Shown here: piece by piece, positions 14,321 to 21,120 of the stretch
Numbering within the stretch: the stretch's first letter is position 1
Layout of the letters: each line of letters starts with the position of its first letter
Assembly: GCA_028875335.1 (NCBI GenBank)
Contig: JAPPEF010000029.1
Coordinates: 1-21,120, forward strand
DNA: 21,120 nt
From: Gemmatimonadota bacterium
Lineage (GTDB): Bacteria; Latescibacterota; UBA2968; UBA8231
Direction: 5' to 3'
Program-made: the position numbers and the translations under genes
Notes under the pieces: generated by a model
Told to the model about the DNA's origin: nothing
Seen by the model: the letters and a program-made list of their open reading frames with translations, nothing else
The model's database searches: none

Positions 14321-14845
14321 ATGTTGGCCAATTTCCTCAGCGTCCTGCGAGTTCTGCTCATCCCCTTTCTGCTCTACTTCATCGCCCAAGGGCCGGCGGC
14401 CCAACTCCAAGCCGTACTCCTGCTGCTCATTGCCGGTATCACGGACATCGGCGACGGCTGGGTGGCGCGGCGCTACAACCAAGTCTCCCGCCTCGGCAAA
14501 ATACTCGACCCACTGGCCGATAAGATTTTCCTCGCCTGCCTGCTCAGCGGGTTAGTCCTCTGGCGCGATTTGCCGCTGTGGCTCTTGGGGATGCTCTTTG
14601 TCCGCGATTTGGGAATCGTACTGGTGGGGGGATTGCTCTTGCGTTCACAGGGGCTGGTCATTGCCGCCAATCGCTGGGGCAAATACACAACCTTCTGCAT
14701 GGTACTTACGGCCCTTAGCTACGTCATCGAGACCCCGGCTAGCTTGCGCACGGGACTAGTCATGGCGGCAGCGGCCTTGGTCGTCGTCTCCAGCTTAAGC
14801 TACGCCCAACTCGCGCTCAGAATCTTGCAGCAAGACCGAACTTGA
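14321..14845 (+). CDS. pgsA: CDP-alcohol phosphatidyltransferase, probably PgsA
   Basis: A 174-residue integral membrane enzyme with the CDP-alcohol phosphotransferase signature DxxDG..AR........G...D...D, seen as DIGDGWVARRYNQ then GKILDPLADK (about 43-70). About five hydrophobic helices cover the rest. The size and the ANFLSVLRVLLIP opening fit CDP-diacylglycerol-glycerol-3-phosphate phosphatidyltransferase, which makes phosphatidylglycerolphosphate at the inner membrane. A cardiolipin or inositol-type relative cannot be excluded from sequence alone. ATG 14321 follows recN by seven bases. It is the last gene of the plus-strand run, and its stop lies three bases from the stop of the facing 49-residue gene. 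Confidence 0.85.
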   Translation: MLANFLSVLRVLLIPFLLYFIAQGPAAQLQAVLLLLIAGITDIGDGWVARRYNQVSRLGKILDPLADKIFLACLLSGLVLWRDLPLWLLGMLFVRDLGIVLVGGLLLRSQGLVIAANRWGKYTTFCMVLTALSYVIETPASLRTGLVMAAAALVVVSSLSYAQLALRILQQDRT

Positions 14846-14848
14846 AGA

Positions 14849-14998
14849 TCAGTTGGGCTGGATCAAGCGATACCAACGTACATAGGCCTCGTCGAGGCGG
14901 CGGCGGTGGGCGTATATGCCGATCATTTCTATCACCTTGAGCCGCAAGGCCAGCTTGTGCAAATCGACTTTGCCCGCCTGACGATCTTCGCGTTTCAC
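14849..14998 (-). CDS. 49-residue protein coupled to the peptidase-barrel gene
   Basis: On the minus strand a GTG at 14998 forms GTGA with the stop of the large upstream gene and opens a 49-codon frame ending TGA at 14849. The product starts VKREDRQAGKVDLHKLALRL and ends VRWYRLIQPN. It is basic, with two amphipathic helices (about 10-28 and 32-45), and has no signal or membrane segment. The four-base overlap, natural-looking composition and exact fit into the convergent gap argue that it is real. A different-frame minus ORF over the same bases looks like noise (Pro/Arg-rich). I recognise no family. It is too short for many gene callers. Confidence 0.6.
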   Translation of the reverse strand: MKREDRQAGKVDLHKLALRLKVIEMIGIYAHRRRLDEAYVRWYRLIQPN

Positions 14999-17900
14999 AG
15001 TCCGAACCCAAAGTAGTAGCGCCACTTATCGATCAGGGGGGCGTCCTCGCCGCTAGAAACCCGGTCGCGATTGAGCGGATGCGCTACTTGGAAATAGGCA
15101 AACATGGGGATGCGGTAGAAGGTAAAAAGCTGTAGCCGCAACTCGCCACCCACGTTGGTCAGGAATTTGTCGGTATTGGGCAAAGACCGCCATCGCTCGC
15201 CCGACCAGAAGTCAATATCCTCAAAGCGCGAGAAGTTGCCCACCACCCCGGCTTCGGCGAATAGCTCGGCGTAGAGCTTGGAAAAGTTGAAGTTGATAAA
15301 GCGGCTGCTGATGCGCTTGAGAATCGGAAACCCGTAGCCGACGCGGGCGTAGAGCAATTTGGTACCCGAGTCGGTGAAATAGGGGTAGCCGCTGAGGAAG
15401 TTGCGCCCGCCGATATAGTAGCGCAGCGGCCAGTAGTAGCGGCCCTCAAAAAACCCGCCGTCTTCGGTAAAGCGGGGCTTGAGGCGAACGTTTTTGTACG
15501 CGCCAATTAACTCAATGTTGAGCGAATTGTCGAACGGCAACTTGATTCGCTCATTGTATGCAGCTATGTATTCGTTGACCCGCATGCGGCGCTCGACGCC
15601 GGCAAACTGATCGCGGGGGACTCCATCGGTGGATGTTTGCTGGGCTAGCGAATCGGCTACCGTCGGCATCAAATAGCGATAGACTAAAGCCACGGCGCGG
15701 CCCGATGGGCTGATCAAGCGGTCGGCCGTGGGATTGATTTTCCGATAGCGCCAAGCCATGCTCAACATATGCGTGCGAAAAAAGCTGAGATCGCCGTAGA
15801 ATTTCAGCGGATCCTCGTTGTTCACCAACAGGGTGTCTTGGGCCAAAAGCGCCGGGTCTAAGATAGCCGACACGTCATACATAGTAGTGTCTGAGTCTGA
15901 ATATTTCTGCTGTCCCACATAGATCTGGTTCTGGCTGCGGAAGTGGCGCAAGGACCAGCCCTCGGAGTAGTTGCGCCATATGTAGAGGGCGTTCAACTCG
16001 GTGCGCCGGGTCATCGGCACATCAACGCCCACGGCGAGTTGCCCCAAGGCGGTCTTGAACAGATCATGGCGACTAATGCCCTGATAGATGTATTGCTGGG
16101 CCGCTGGAATGAGCAAGCTGGTGACCGAATCGACTGGGACCGGATAGACATTGCCCACCTCGAGCGTATCGACCGTGACCTGGCTGTCCTTGATCAAGTT
16201 GTCGATCTCGCGCCGCCGGCCCGCTATGTAAAACGAGGGGTTGAAAGTCCGGTTATTACCCACTTGTGGCCGGAGCCGGCGCTCGTAGAAGAAGCCGACA
16301 TCCGTATTGAGATCTGTGGCACTTCGCATGTTCTTGCCGGCAATGCCCCAAGCCGTCAACTCCTGGCCACCGAACATGTCGCCGGTGGTAAACTGCAAGC
16401 CGCCGCTGGCTTGATTGAGGCCAAAAGTGTTGCCGACATACGTGGGGCCGACCTGTAGAATCGGGATGTAGCGCAAGACGTTGCGCCCTCTGTACGTCGC
16501 GACTTGGAACTGATCGGCGAGCTTGAGGCCGTCGAAGATGGAGCGATAGTCGCGCATCACCACCGGCTCGAAGTGCGCGTCGCGCTCGAATTCGCCCATC
16601 TCGAAGCGATAGAGACTATAGTCGTTGGAGCGGTAGCCACTGTACACCACGCTCTCGTCGGCGGCTACAGTCGGCACAAAGGCTCCGCCGATGACATTGG
16701 TTAGCTGTTCGACTTCGTCGTTCTCCAAGCGATAGCGGTAGATGTTGAAAATGCCGCTGTGGTCCGACGAAAATACAAAACCCGAGCCATCGGGCAGCCA
16801 GTACGGATCGCGCTCGTCGGCCGACGAGGCGACGAGCGCACGGAACCCCGACGAGTCAGGATGGGCAAAGGCAACCGTATCGGGAAAGACGTCGATGGTT
16901 TCTTCTGTTTCCTCCTCGTCTTCGTCGTCTTCGCTCTTCTTTTTCTTTTTGGCCTTCTCAAAGATCTTTGGCCGCGGCGGGCTATCGGCGCGAATCATAG
17001 CAATGTCGCGGTCCTCGCCGCGGAACACGCTGAAAAGCAGCCACTCGCCGTCGGGCGAGAAGCGCGGCCCCATGTATTGGGTGGCGTCGTTGTTGTTCGT
17101 CAGATAAACTACGTCCGTGCCGTCGCGGTCTATGAGACCGAGGTTGTTGGTCCCGTCCTCATTGTGCACAAAGGCGATGCGCTGGCCATCGGGAGAAAAC
17201 GAGGGGTCTTTGGCGCGCAGCCTAGCACTGATGCGGCGCTCCTTGTCCTCGGCCAAGTTGTAGATATAGAGATCGTTAAAGCCGCCCTTGTTGCGGACGA
17301 AGACAATCTCCTCCCCGTCGGGGGACCAGCTAATTCGCGTATCTATCCAGCCTTTGAGCTTGGTCTTTTTTTGTGTCTCGAAATCGTATATCTTGAGGCT
17401 CGTGATCGCATAGTCCTGTTTCTCGCTGGTGAGGTACGCCAGCTTTTTGCCGTCCGGCGACAGCGCGGGATGGTATTCGAGCACGCCCTCGTTGACCTCG
17501 TCCAGCGGCATCCCTTCAAAGAAGCCCTGCCCGCGAATCTCGGATTCGAGGCGACCGTAATTCTCGGCCAAAAAGGCAACCCAATCCGCGTAAAACTGAT
17601 CCGCGGAAATGCCCAACACCCGGCGAATGGCCGGATCGAAGCTCATCGAGCCGACCTGATGCGTCAGTTCATCGACCTTCTCGGCACCGTACTGGTCGTG
17701 GAGGTACACCATCATCGCGTAGCCCTGATTGTACACGAACTCGCCGTAGAACTTGCCCATGCGATCCAAGACCGTCCCCATTTCCTCCCACGAGAGCAGG
17801 TCGTCTTCGAGCACCGCCATCCGCAACAACATGTCGCGGTGCGAATCCCAAGCGTCGTAGCCGAATTTGTGCGCTCCGTACTGGGCGATGCCCTCGACCC

Positions 17901-18390
17901 AGCCGCGCGGGGTATTGAGATGGTACAGCGGGAATTGAAACGCGATGTCTGGATTGGAGTCAAAGCGCGAGACCGACAGCAGCGCGAACTGGAAGGGCCA
18001 TTTCTTGCGCGCCTTGTTGAGCGTAATGATGTGCGTCAACTCGTGCGTGACCACGTTTTTGATCCAATCGTGACTGCCGCGCAACTCAAAGTCGAGGCTA
18101 GTGGCCCAAATGGCCATGGTATTGCTGTAGTAGTTGGCCCAACCGTTGCCCAGCCGGTCGGAGTTGTCGAGGACGATGACGTGGATGGTGCGGAAGTCGT
18201 CGTAGTAATCGTAGGCCGCCGCGAGGGTGGGAAAGACCTCCTCGCAGGTTTCGGCTACGCGGCGCGCGGTGCCTTCGGCCCCCAATGAGAAATGGACCCG
18301 GAAGTGATCGGTGACGATGGTTTTTATCTGGGCCTGGGCCGCTCCGGCGAGGAGCAGCGCGGCAATGGAGGAAAAAATTGCTCGGCGCAA
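14995..18390 (-). CDS. Secreted HExxH peptidase / TolB-like propeller / outer-membrane barrel fusion
   Basis: An 1131-residue multidomain protein. TTG 18390 is chosen: AAAGGGA lies six bases upstream, and the resulting N-terminus (LRRAIFSSIAALLLAGAAQA) is a clean signal peptide, unlike the longer frame to 18552. Residues about 25-300 form a gluzincin-like (peptidase MA-type) domain with HELTH at 116-120 and GWVEGIAQY giving E166 as likely third zinc ligand. About 300-600 carry PD40/WD-like repeats (ALSPDGKKLAYL, SWSPDGEEIVFV, SFSPDGQRIAFV, RFSPDGEWLLFS, WLPDGSGFVFS), a TolB-type propeller. It is interrupted near 478-498 by a Lys then Asp/Glu-rich stretch. About 620-1131 look like an outer-membrane barrel, with GGRNFLSGYPYF near 1000 and an aromatic end (YYFGFGL). 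The peptidase may act at the cell surface or in the periplasm; the substrate is unknown. Confidence 0.82.
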   Translation of the reverse strand: MRRAIFSSIAALLLAGAAQAQIKTIVTDHFRVHFSLGAEGTARRVAETCEEVFPTLAAAYDYYDDFRTIHVIVLDNSDRLGNGWANYYSNTMAIWATSLDFELRGSHDWIKNVVTHELTHIITLNKARKKWPFQFALLSVSRFDSNPDIAFQFPLYHLNTPRGWVEGIAQYGAHKFGYDAWDSHRDMLLRMAVLEDDLLSWEEMGTVLDRMGKFYGEFVYNQGYAMMVYLHDQYGAEKVDELTHQVGSMSFDPAIRRVLGISADQFYADWVAFLAENYGRLESEIRGQGFFEGMPLDEVNEGVLEYHPALSPDGKKLAYLTSEKQDYAITSLKIYDFETQKKTKLKGWIDTRISWSPDGEEIVFVRNKGGFNDLYIYNLAEDKERRISARLRAKDPSFSPDGQRIAFVHNEDGTNNLGLIDRDGTDVVYLTNNNDATQYMGPRFSPDGEWLLFSVFRGEDRDIAMIRADSPPRPKIFEKAKKKKKSEDDEDEEETEETIDVFPDTVAFAHPDSSGFRALVASSADERDPYWLPDGSGFVFSSDHSGIFNIYRYRLENDEVEQLTNVIGGAFVPTVAADESVVYSGYRSNDYSLYRFEMGEFERDAHFEPVVMRDYRSIFDGLKLADQFQVATYRGRNVLRYIPILQVGPTYVGNTFGLNQASGGLQFTTGDMFGGQELTAWGIAGKNMRSATDLNTDVGFFYERRLRPQVGNNRTFNPSFYIAGRRREIDNLIKDSQVTVDTLEVGNVYPVPVDSVTSLLIPAAQQYIYQGISRHDLFKTALGQLAVGVDVPMTRRTELNALYIWRNYSEGWSLRHFRSQNQIYVGQQKYSDSDTTMYDVSAILDPALLAQDTLLVNNEDPLKFYGDLSFFRTHMLSMAWRYRKINPTADRLISPSGRAVALVYRYLMPTVADSLAQQTSTDGVPRDQFAGVERRMRVNEYIAAYNERIKLPFDNSLNIELIGAYKNVRLKPRFTEDGGFFEGRYYWPLRYYIGGRNFLSGYPYFTDSGTKLLYARVGYGFPILKRISSRFINFNFSKLYAELFAEAGVVGNFSRFEDIDFWSGERWRSLPNTDKFLTNVGGELRLQLFTFYRIPMFAYFQVAHPLNRDRVSSGEDAPLIDKWRYYFGFGL

Positions 18391-18406
18391 CGTGTATCCC
18401 TTTCGC

Positions 18407-18438
18407 AAAAAGGCGACCAGCAACCAATTGCTGGTCGC
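18407..18438 (-). terminator. Terminator-shaped hairpin in the peptidase-gene leader
   Basis: A perfect ten-base inverted repeat, GCGACCAGCA (18413-18422) and TGCTGGTCGC (18429-18438), closes a six-base loop. Read on the minus strand it is followed by C and five T (18411-18407), the form of an intrinsic terminator. It lies between the predicted start site (about 18448) and the ribosome site (18403-18397), so it could attenuate or, if read through, protect the mRNA 5' end. Confidence 0.65.
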
Positions 18439-18454
18439 TCCACAAGTTGCTAGG

Positions 18455-18483
18455 AAAATACTGGAGACCATACTCCCCGTCAA
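18455..18483 (-). promoter_or_regulatory. Promoter of the peptidase-barrel unit
   Basis: On the minus strand TTGACG (18483-18478), a spacer of exactly 17 bases and TATTTT (18460-18455) match the sigma-70 pattern, with the same -10 hexamer as the rpmI promoter. Transcription would begin near 18448, giving a leader of about 58 bases that contains the hairpin. Confidence 0.62.
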
Positions 18484-18499
18484 ACAGTGCGGAGCCACT

Positions 18500-18527
18500 T
18501 TCACGCGGCTTCGCCATTGCGTATTAT
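18500..18527 (+). promoter_or_regulatory. Promoter directly before the CBM9-like gene
   Basis: TATTAT (18522-18527) with a partial -35 (TTCACG, 18500-18505, spacer 16) lies seven bases before the ATG at 18535. The expected start of transcription falls at or beside that ATG, and no Shine-Dalgarno sequence is seen, so a leaderless mRNA is inferred. This also makes the ATG at 18526, which overlaps the -10 box, an unlikely start. Confidence 0.45.
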
Positions 18528-18534
18528 GTCTGCC

Positions 18535-19206
18535 ATGCACTACACCATTCATCGCGCCGACGGCCTCGACCTTCCCGACGCCGATTGGGAGCGTCCCCAG
18601 TGGCAGGCGGCCGAGACTCTAGAGATTACCCTCTTTCCCTGGGAGGATTCCGGCCACCGTCCCCGCACTCAAGCGCGCGTGCTCTACGACGAGCGGGCAC
18701 TATCCATTATCTTCCGCGTCGAGGATCGCTACGTCCGCGCTGTGGCCGAGCGCTTCCAAGATTCAGTCTGCACCGATTCCTGCGTCGAGTTCTTCGTCGC
18801 ACCCCTGCCCGATTCGCAGGCTTACTTCAATTTCGAGGTCAATTGCGGCGGCACCATGCTCCTGCACCGCTGCCCCTCAGCCGCCGAGCGCGCCCAAGGC
18901 CGAGAAACTGAAAACGTCAGCGATGCCGACGGCTCCACCATCCGCATCGCCACAACCCTCCCCAAGATCGTCGAGCCAGAGCTCACCTCCCCCACGACTT
19001 GGGCGGTCGAGTACCGCGTTCCCTTCGTCCTCTTCGCCCAGTATTTCGGTGCCCAGACGCCAGTACCCGGCACCCAGTGGCAGGGCAACTTCTACAAGTG
19101 CGGCGACCGCACCTCCCATCCTCACTGGGGTTCGTGGGCACCCGTGGGTACACCCAATCCCAGCTTTCACCAGCCCGACTTTTATCAGCCGCTCGTATTT
19201 GCCTAG
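18535..19206 (+). CDS. CBM9-like (carbohydrate-binding family 9-like) protein
   Basis: A 223-residue, mostly beta protein. The order of segments fits the single-domain 'carbohydrate-binding family 9-like' group with a DOMON-type sandwich: an opening with DADWERPQWQAAETLEI; TQARVLYDERALSIIFRVEDRYVRA; the hallmark SVCTDSCVEFFVAP (D-S-C-V-E-F-F); YFNFEVNCGGTML; WAVEYRVPFVLF; and GNFYKCGD...HWGSWAPV. There is no signal peptide, so it appears cytoplasmic, which is odd for a sugar-binding module; lone homologues are often annotated only by this fold. The substrate is unknown. It is divergent from the peptidase-barrel gene and converges on the glycosidase-like gene with a shared CTAG stop. Confidence 0.72.
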   Translation: MHYTIHRADGLDLPDADWERPQWQAAETLEITLFPWEDSGHRPRTQARVLYDERALSIIFRVEDRYVRAVAERFQDSVCTDSCVEFFVAPLPDSQAYFNFEVNCGGTMLLHRCPSAAERAQGRETENVSDADGSTIRIATTLPKIVEPELTSPTTWAVEYRVPFVLFAQYFGAQTPVPGTQWQGNFYKCGDRTSHPHWGSWAPVGTPNPSFHQPDFYQPLVFA

Positions 19207-21023
19207 CGAAGAGGAGAGCTGTAGGAGGGTCGGTGAGCAAAGCGCTCCAGCCCAAGATGCAAGCGAGCCTGAGCTGCCGGTCCCAAATGCACCTGGAGGT
19301 ACTGATCCTCTACCTCAATGGACTGATCTTGGCCGTCTTCGTTTTCTAGTTGAACGTTAGTGAATTGGTGCTCGCCGAAGGAACCGGCTTGCAACAGTAC
19401 ATTGCGGCCTTCCACCGGATCCGTATTCACCAGCGTTAGGCTGACCTCGTCGGCGCTGACCCGATCGACTAGAGCCGCGACGTACTCAGGCAGACCGGGG
19501 CGACGGCGCTGCGGGTCGAAATAGTGCACATGGGCCTGAAGCATCCCGCCGTTGTAGATCGCCGAAGGCGTGCCCAAGGCCATCTGGATCAGGGCTTCGG
19601 GCAGCACGGGATTGAGTCTCTGGAAGTGATAACACTCGCGCGTTTCAGGATCGCTGTCGTCGTTCTCTAAGCGATTCAGACTGTGGCAGATGCTGGAGTA
19701 GGTCGAGTCGATCACCTGATCGACGTAGCCTAAGTTTTTGCCTTCGGTAAAGGCGAACCAAGCCATTGGCGGACAGATGCCGGCTTTGGCCGCGCCCCAG
19801 TCGGGGGGCAGACCGGCAAAAGCGGCGCGGTCGGGAAAGACTTCGTCGAGGCGAGCCAAATCTCGCTCGCTTTGGCTCAAGTAGTATAAATGAATGTATA
19901 AGTAGGGATCGGGTGGCCGAAAATCAAACCAGCCTTGGTCGCCGTGGCGGGCTGGCACCTTGACGCGACCGTCCTCCTCGCGCCGCAGTTCCCACAGCAT
20001 GTCGAGTTGCGAGCGGGCCAAGTCCAAATGGGAATCATCGCCAGTCATCAGCAGGGCGCAACTGCCGGCCACTAGGGCCGGCTCGACGATATTGCGCGCG
20101 CCGTGCGGCCAGCGCCAGCCGTAGTACCCACCCCACCACTTGCCGTCCATCAACTCACCAATGGTTCCCTCGGGCCCAATATTGTCGGGCATGATGCCGC
20201 CATTGGCCGCACAGCGCTCCTCCCACGCCTGCAAATAATCGAGCACCCAAGTTTTGTATTGATCGTCGCCAGTGTGGAGATAGGCGTTGGTGATCAAGCT
20301 GGCAACACTCAGATTGAGAGGCACATCGCAGCGAGTCATGCGCCGGTTGATCAAGTCGAGGACCCGGGCGAATACTTCGTCATCCGTCCAATCGACCTTG
20401 AAGAGCGGATCAGAGCTGTCGGCACCTGGAATGTCCTCAAAGGGTGCCAGATAGTCGGCCAGGATGGGCCGATGGTAATCCCAATCGACTTGAGTAGTGA
20501 CAAAGCGCGGGCCCTTGCTGCCGTTGAGCGGCGAGCGAATCATTCTGCGTTGGGCATCCCAATTGGGTGCCAGCGGGTCGGCACCGGTGTACATGGCGGC
20601 GTAGCGCAGAGCGCGGGTGCGGTTGATGAGGTGGGCGGGATCGGCCAGCGCCAAATAGTAGATGTAGGTATAGCTTTCGGAGTGGTGGAACCAGTCAAAG
20701 CCAGTGACAAACTCGCGCTCGACCGTGCCGTAATTGGCGTACTGCCACGTGATAGCGTCCCACTCTTTGCAGGCAATCTGGTAGATATGCTCGCCACCGC
20801 CCAGCAGGTAAAACAGGGGGAAGGATAGGAATGCCTCGTAGCCATTGTCCGTGCCGTCCATGCTGGTCCACTCTGTGCGCTGAATCAGGGTGCCGTCTGG
20901 ACGGGTGCTGTGTTCGACAAAGGGGTGGGCGGCGCGATCCATCAAAGCGATCAAGTCGCGTTGGCGCACAGCCCAATGGGGTGGGGTTTGGCGGGTCTTA
21001 GCTTCAATAGATACGTAGGCCAT
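19203..21023 (-). CDS. Glycosidase-like protein of unknown family
   Basis: A 606-residue protein starting MAYVSIEAKTRQTPP after a strong AGGAGG (21037-21032). It has no signal peptide. Residues about 30-500 are helical with Trp/Tyr-rich turns (GTDNGYEAFLSFPLFYLLGGG, FDWFHHSESYTYIYYLAL, KWWGGYYGWRWPHG), the look of an (alpha/alpha)6 barrel as found in several glycoside hydrolases and lyases. The last about 100 residues (VSLTLVNTDPVEGRNVLLQAG onward) look like a beta-sandwich. Candidate acids (E53, D57, D108) cannot be assigned as catalytic by eye. I cannot name a family. Similar long hypothetical proteins are, as I recall, common in Poribacteria- and Latescibacteria-like genomes. A sugar or uronate role is inferred from fold and from the CBM9-like neighbour. 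Confidence 0.6.
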   Translation of the reverse strand: MAYVSIEAKTRQTPPHWAVRQRDLIALMDRAAHPFVEHSTRPDGTLIQRTEWTSMDGTDNGYEAFLSFPLFYLLGGGEHIYQIACKEWDAITWQYANYGTVEREFVTGFDWFHHSESYTYIYYLALADPAHLINRTRALRYAAMYTGADPLAPNWDAQRRMIRSPLNGSKGPRFVTTQVDWDYHRPILADYLAPFEDIPGADSSDPLFKVDWTDDEVFARVLDLINRRMTRCDVPLNLSVASLITNAYLHTGDDQYKTWVLDYLQAWEERCAANGGIMPDNIGPEGTIGELMDGKWWGGYYGWRWPHGARNIVEPALVAGSCALLMTGDDSHLDLARSQLDMLWELRREEDGRVKVPARHGDQGWFDFRPPDPYLYIHLYYLSQSERDLARLDEVFPDRAAFAGLPPDWGAAKAGICPPMAWFAFTEGKNLGYVDQVIDSTYSSICHSLNRLENDDSDPETRECYHFQRLNPVLPEALIQMALGTPSAIYNGGMLQAHVHYFDPQRRRPGLPEYVAALVDRVSADEVSLTLVNTDPVEGRNVLLQAGSFGEHQFTNVQLENEDGQDQSIEVEDQYLQVHLGPAAQARLHLGLERFAHRPSYSSPLR

Positions 21024-21055
21024 TAGGGGTTCCTCCTAAGTGTACAAGCAGCGAG

Positions 21056-21120
21056 TTACTCAGGTCGCAAATCCGTGTACCGCTCTCCCAGTGGCCCCCC
21101 TTCCCCGCGCACTAGAAACA
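21056..21120 (-). CDS. C-terminal end of an unknown protein (cut by window edge)
   Basis: A minus-strand frame open from the right edge ends in TAA at 21056, with visible tail GGPLGERYTDLRPE. The composition looks like a real protein end, and the stop lies 32 bases before the glycosidase-like ATG on the same strand, with that gene's AGGAGG in between. The two are therefore probably one operon. Too little is visible to name it. Confidence 0.5.
   Translation of the reverse strand, partial: FLVRGEGGPLGERYTDLRPE

Noticed and set aside
14817..15011. A 64-codon minus-strand frame over the same bases as the 49-residue gene
   Set aside because: Its product is Arg/Pro/Gly-rich with a PPPPPRR run, it runs into the end of the pgsA-like gene, and it lacks the stop-start overlap that supports the 49-residue frame.
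16759..18288. A 509-codon open frame on the plus strand opposite the peptidase-barrel gene
   Set aside because: It lies wholly antisense to a gene with clear motifs and a signal peptide, its translation shows no domain pattern, and long antisense frames are expected from this GC-rich codon use.
18429..18454. Antiterminator pairing of CCTAGCAAC (minus strand, 18454-18446) with the 3' arm of the leader hairpin
   Set aside because: The bases can pair with one bulge, but most of the first segment lies upstream of the predicted transcription start near 18448 and would not be in the RNA.
20103..20828. A 241-codon open frame on the plus strand opposite the glycosidase-like gene
   Set aside because: Antisense shadow without a ribosome site or recognisable motif; the minus-strand gene has a strong AGGAGG and a natural-looking protein.
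1..21120. tRNA, rRNA, CRISPR array, insertion sequence or prophage
   Set aside because: No cloverleaf, spaced direct repeats, transposase-like protein, terminal inverted repeats or phage-type protein was recognised on either strand.

Overview
The window looks like chromosome of an uncultured, Gram-negative (diderm) bacterium of moderately high GC. Two outer-membrane beta-barrel proteins of the Omp85 type or similar show an outer membrane. The core gene order (rpmI-rplT-pheS-pheT-zapB-like-zapA-rny-ymdB-like-xseA-xseB-recN-pgsA-like), together with the peptidase/beta-propeller/barrel protein and the glycosidase-like and CBM9-like proteins, resembles FCB-group or Latescibacterota/Poribacteria-type genomes. 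That placement is an inference from gene content, with no rRNA marker to confirm it.

Layout. Positions 1-324 hold the possible tail of an unknown gene and an AT-rich spacer. accD (fatty acid synthesis) follows at 325-1179. It converges on a minus-strand pair, surE and a POTRA-less Omp85-like barrel gene (3330 down to 1176), and the two facing stop codons share one CTAG. A divergent promoter region (3331-3456) serves surE and a small conserved-looking unknown gene. From about 3818 to 14845 there is one long plus-strand run. It has a good promoter, ribosomal proteins L35 and L20, a terminator-like attenuator, both subunits of phenylalanyl-tRNA synthetase, two small division-type proteins (ZapB-like coiled coil and ZapA), RNase Y, a YmdB-type phosphoesterase, both exonuclease VII subunits, RecN and a CDP-alcohol phosphatidyltransferase. 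Junctions are tight and several genes overlap, so most of it is probably cotranscribed.

From 18483 down to 14849 lies a minus-strand unit. It has a good promoter, a 5'-leader with a terminator-shaped hairpin, an 1131-residue secreted HExxH peptidase fused to a TolB-like propeller and an outer-membrane barrel, and a previously easy-to-miss 49-residue gene that starts inside the stop codon of the large one. A divergent CBM9-like gene (18535-19206) converges, again through a shared CTAG, on a 606-residue glycosidase-like gene of unknown family. The C-terminal end of another minus-strand gene sits at the right edge.

The main points for follow-up are: RNase Y with several substituted HD-domain residues; the peptidase-propeller-barrel fusion with its coupled micro-gene and leader hairpin; two plus-strand genes whose -10 box lies 6-7 bases before the ATG (probable leaderless mRNAs); and surE translationally coupled to an outer-membrane barrel. 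No tRNA, rRNA, CRISPR array, insertion sequence or prophage gene was seen.
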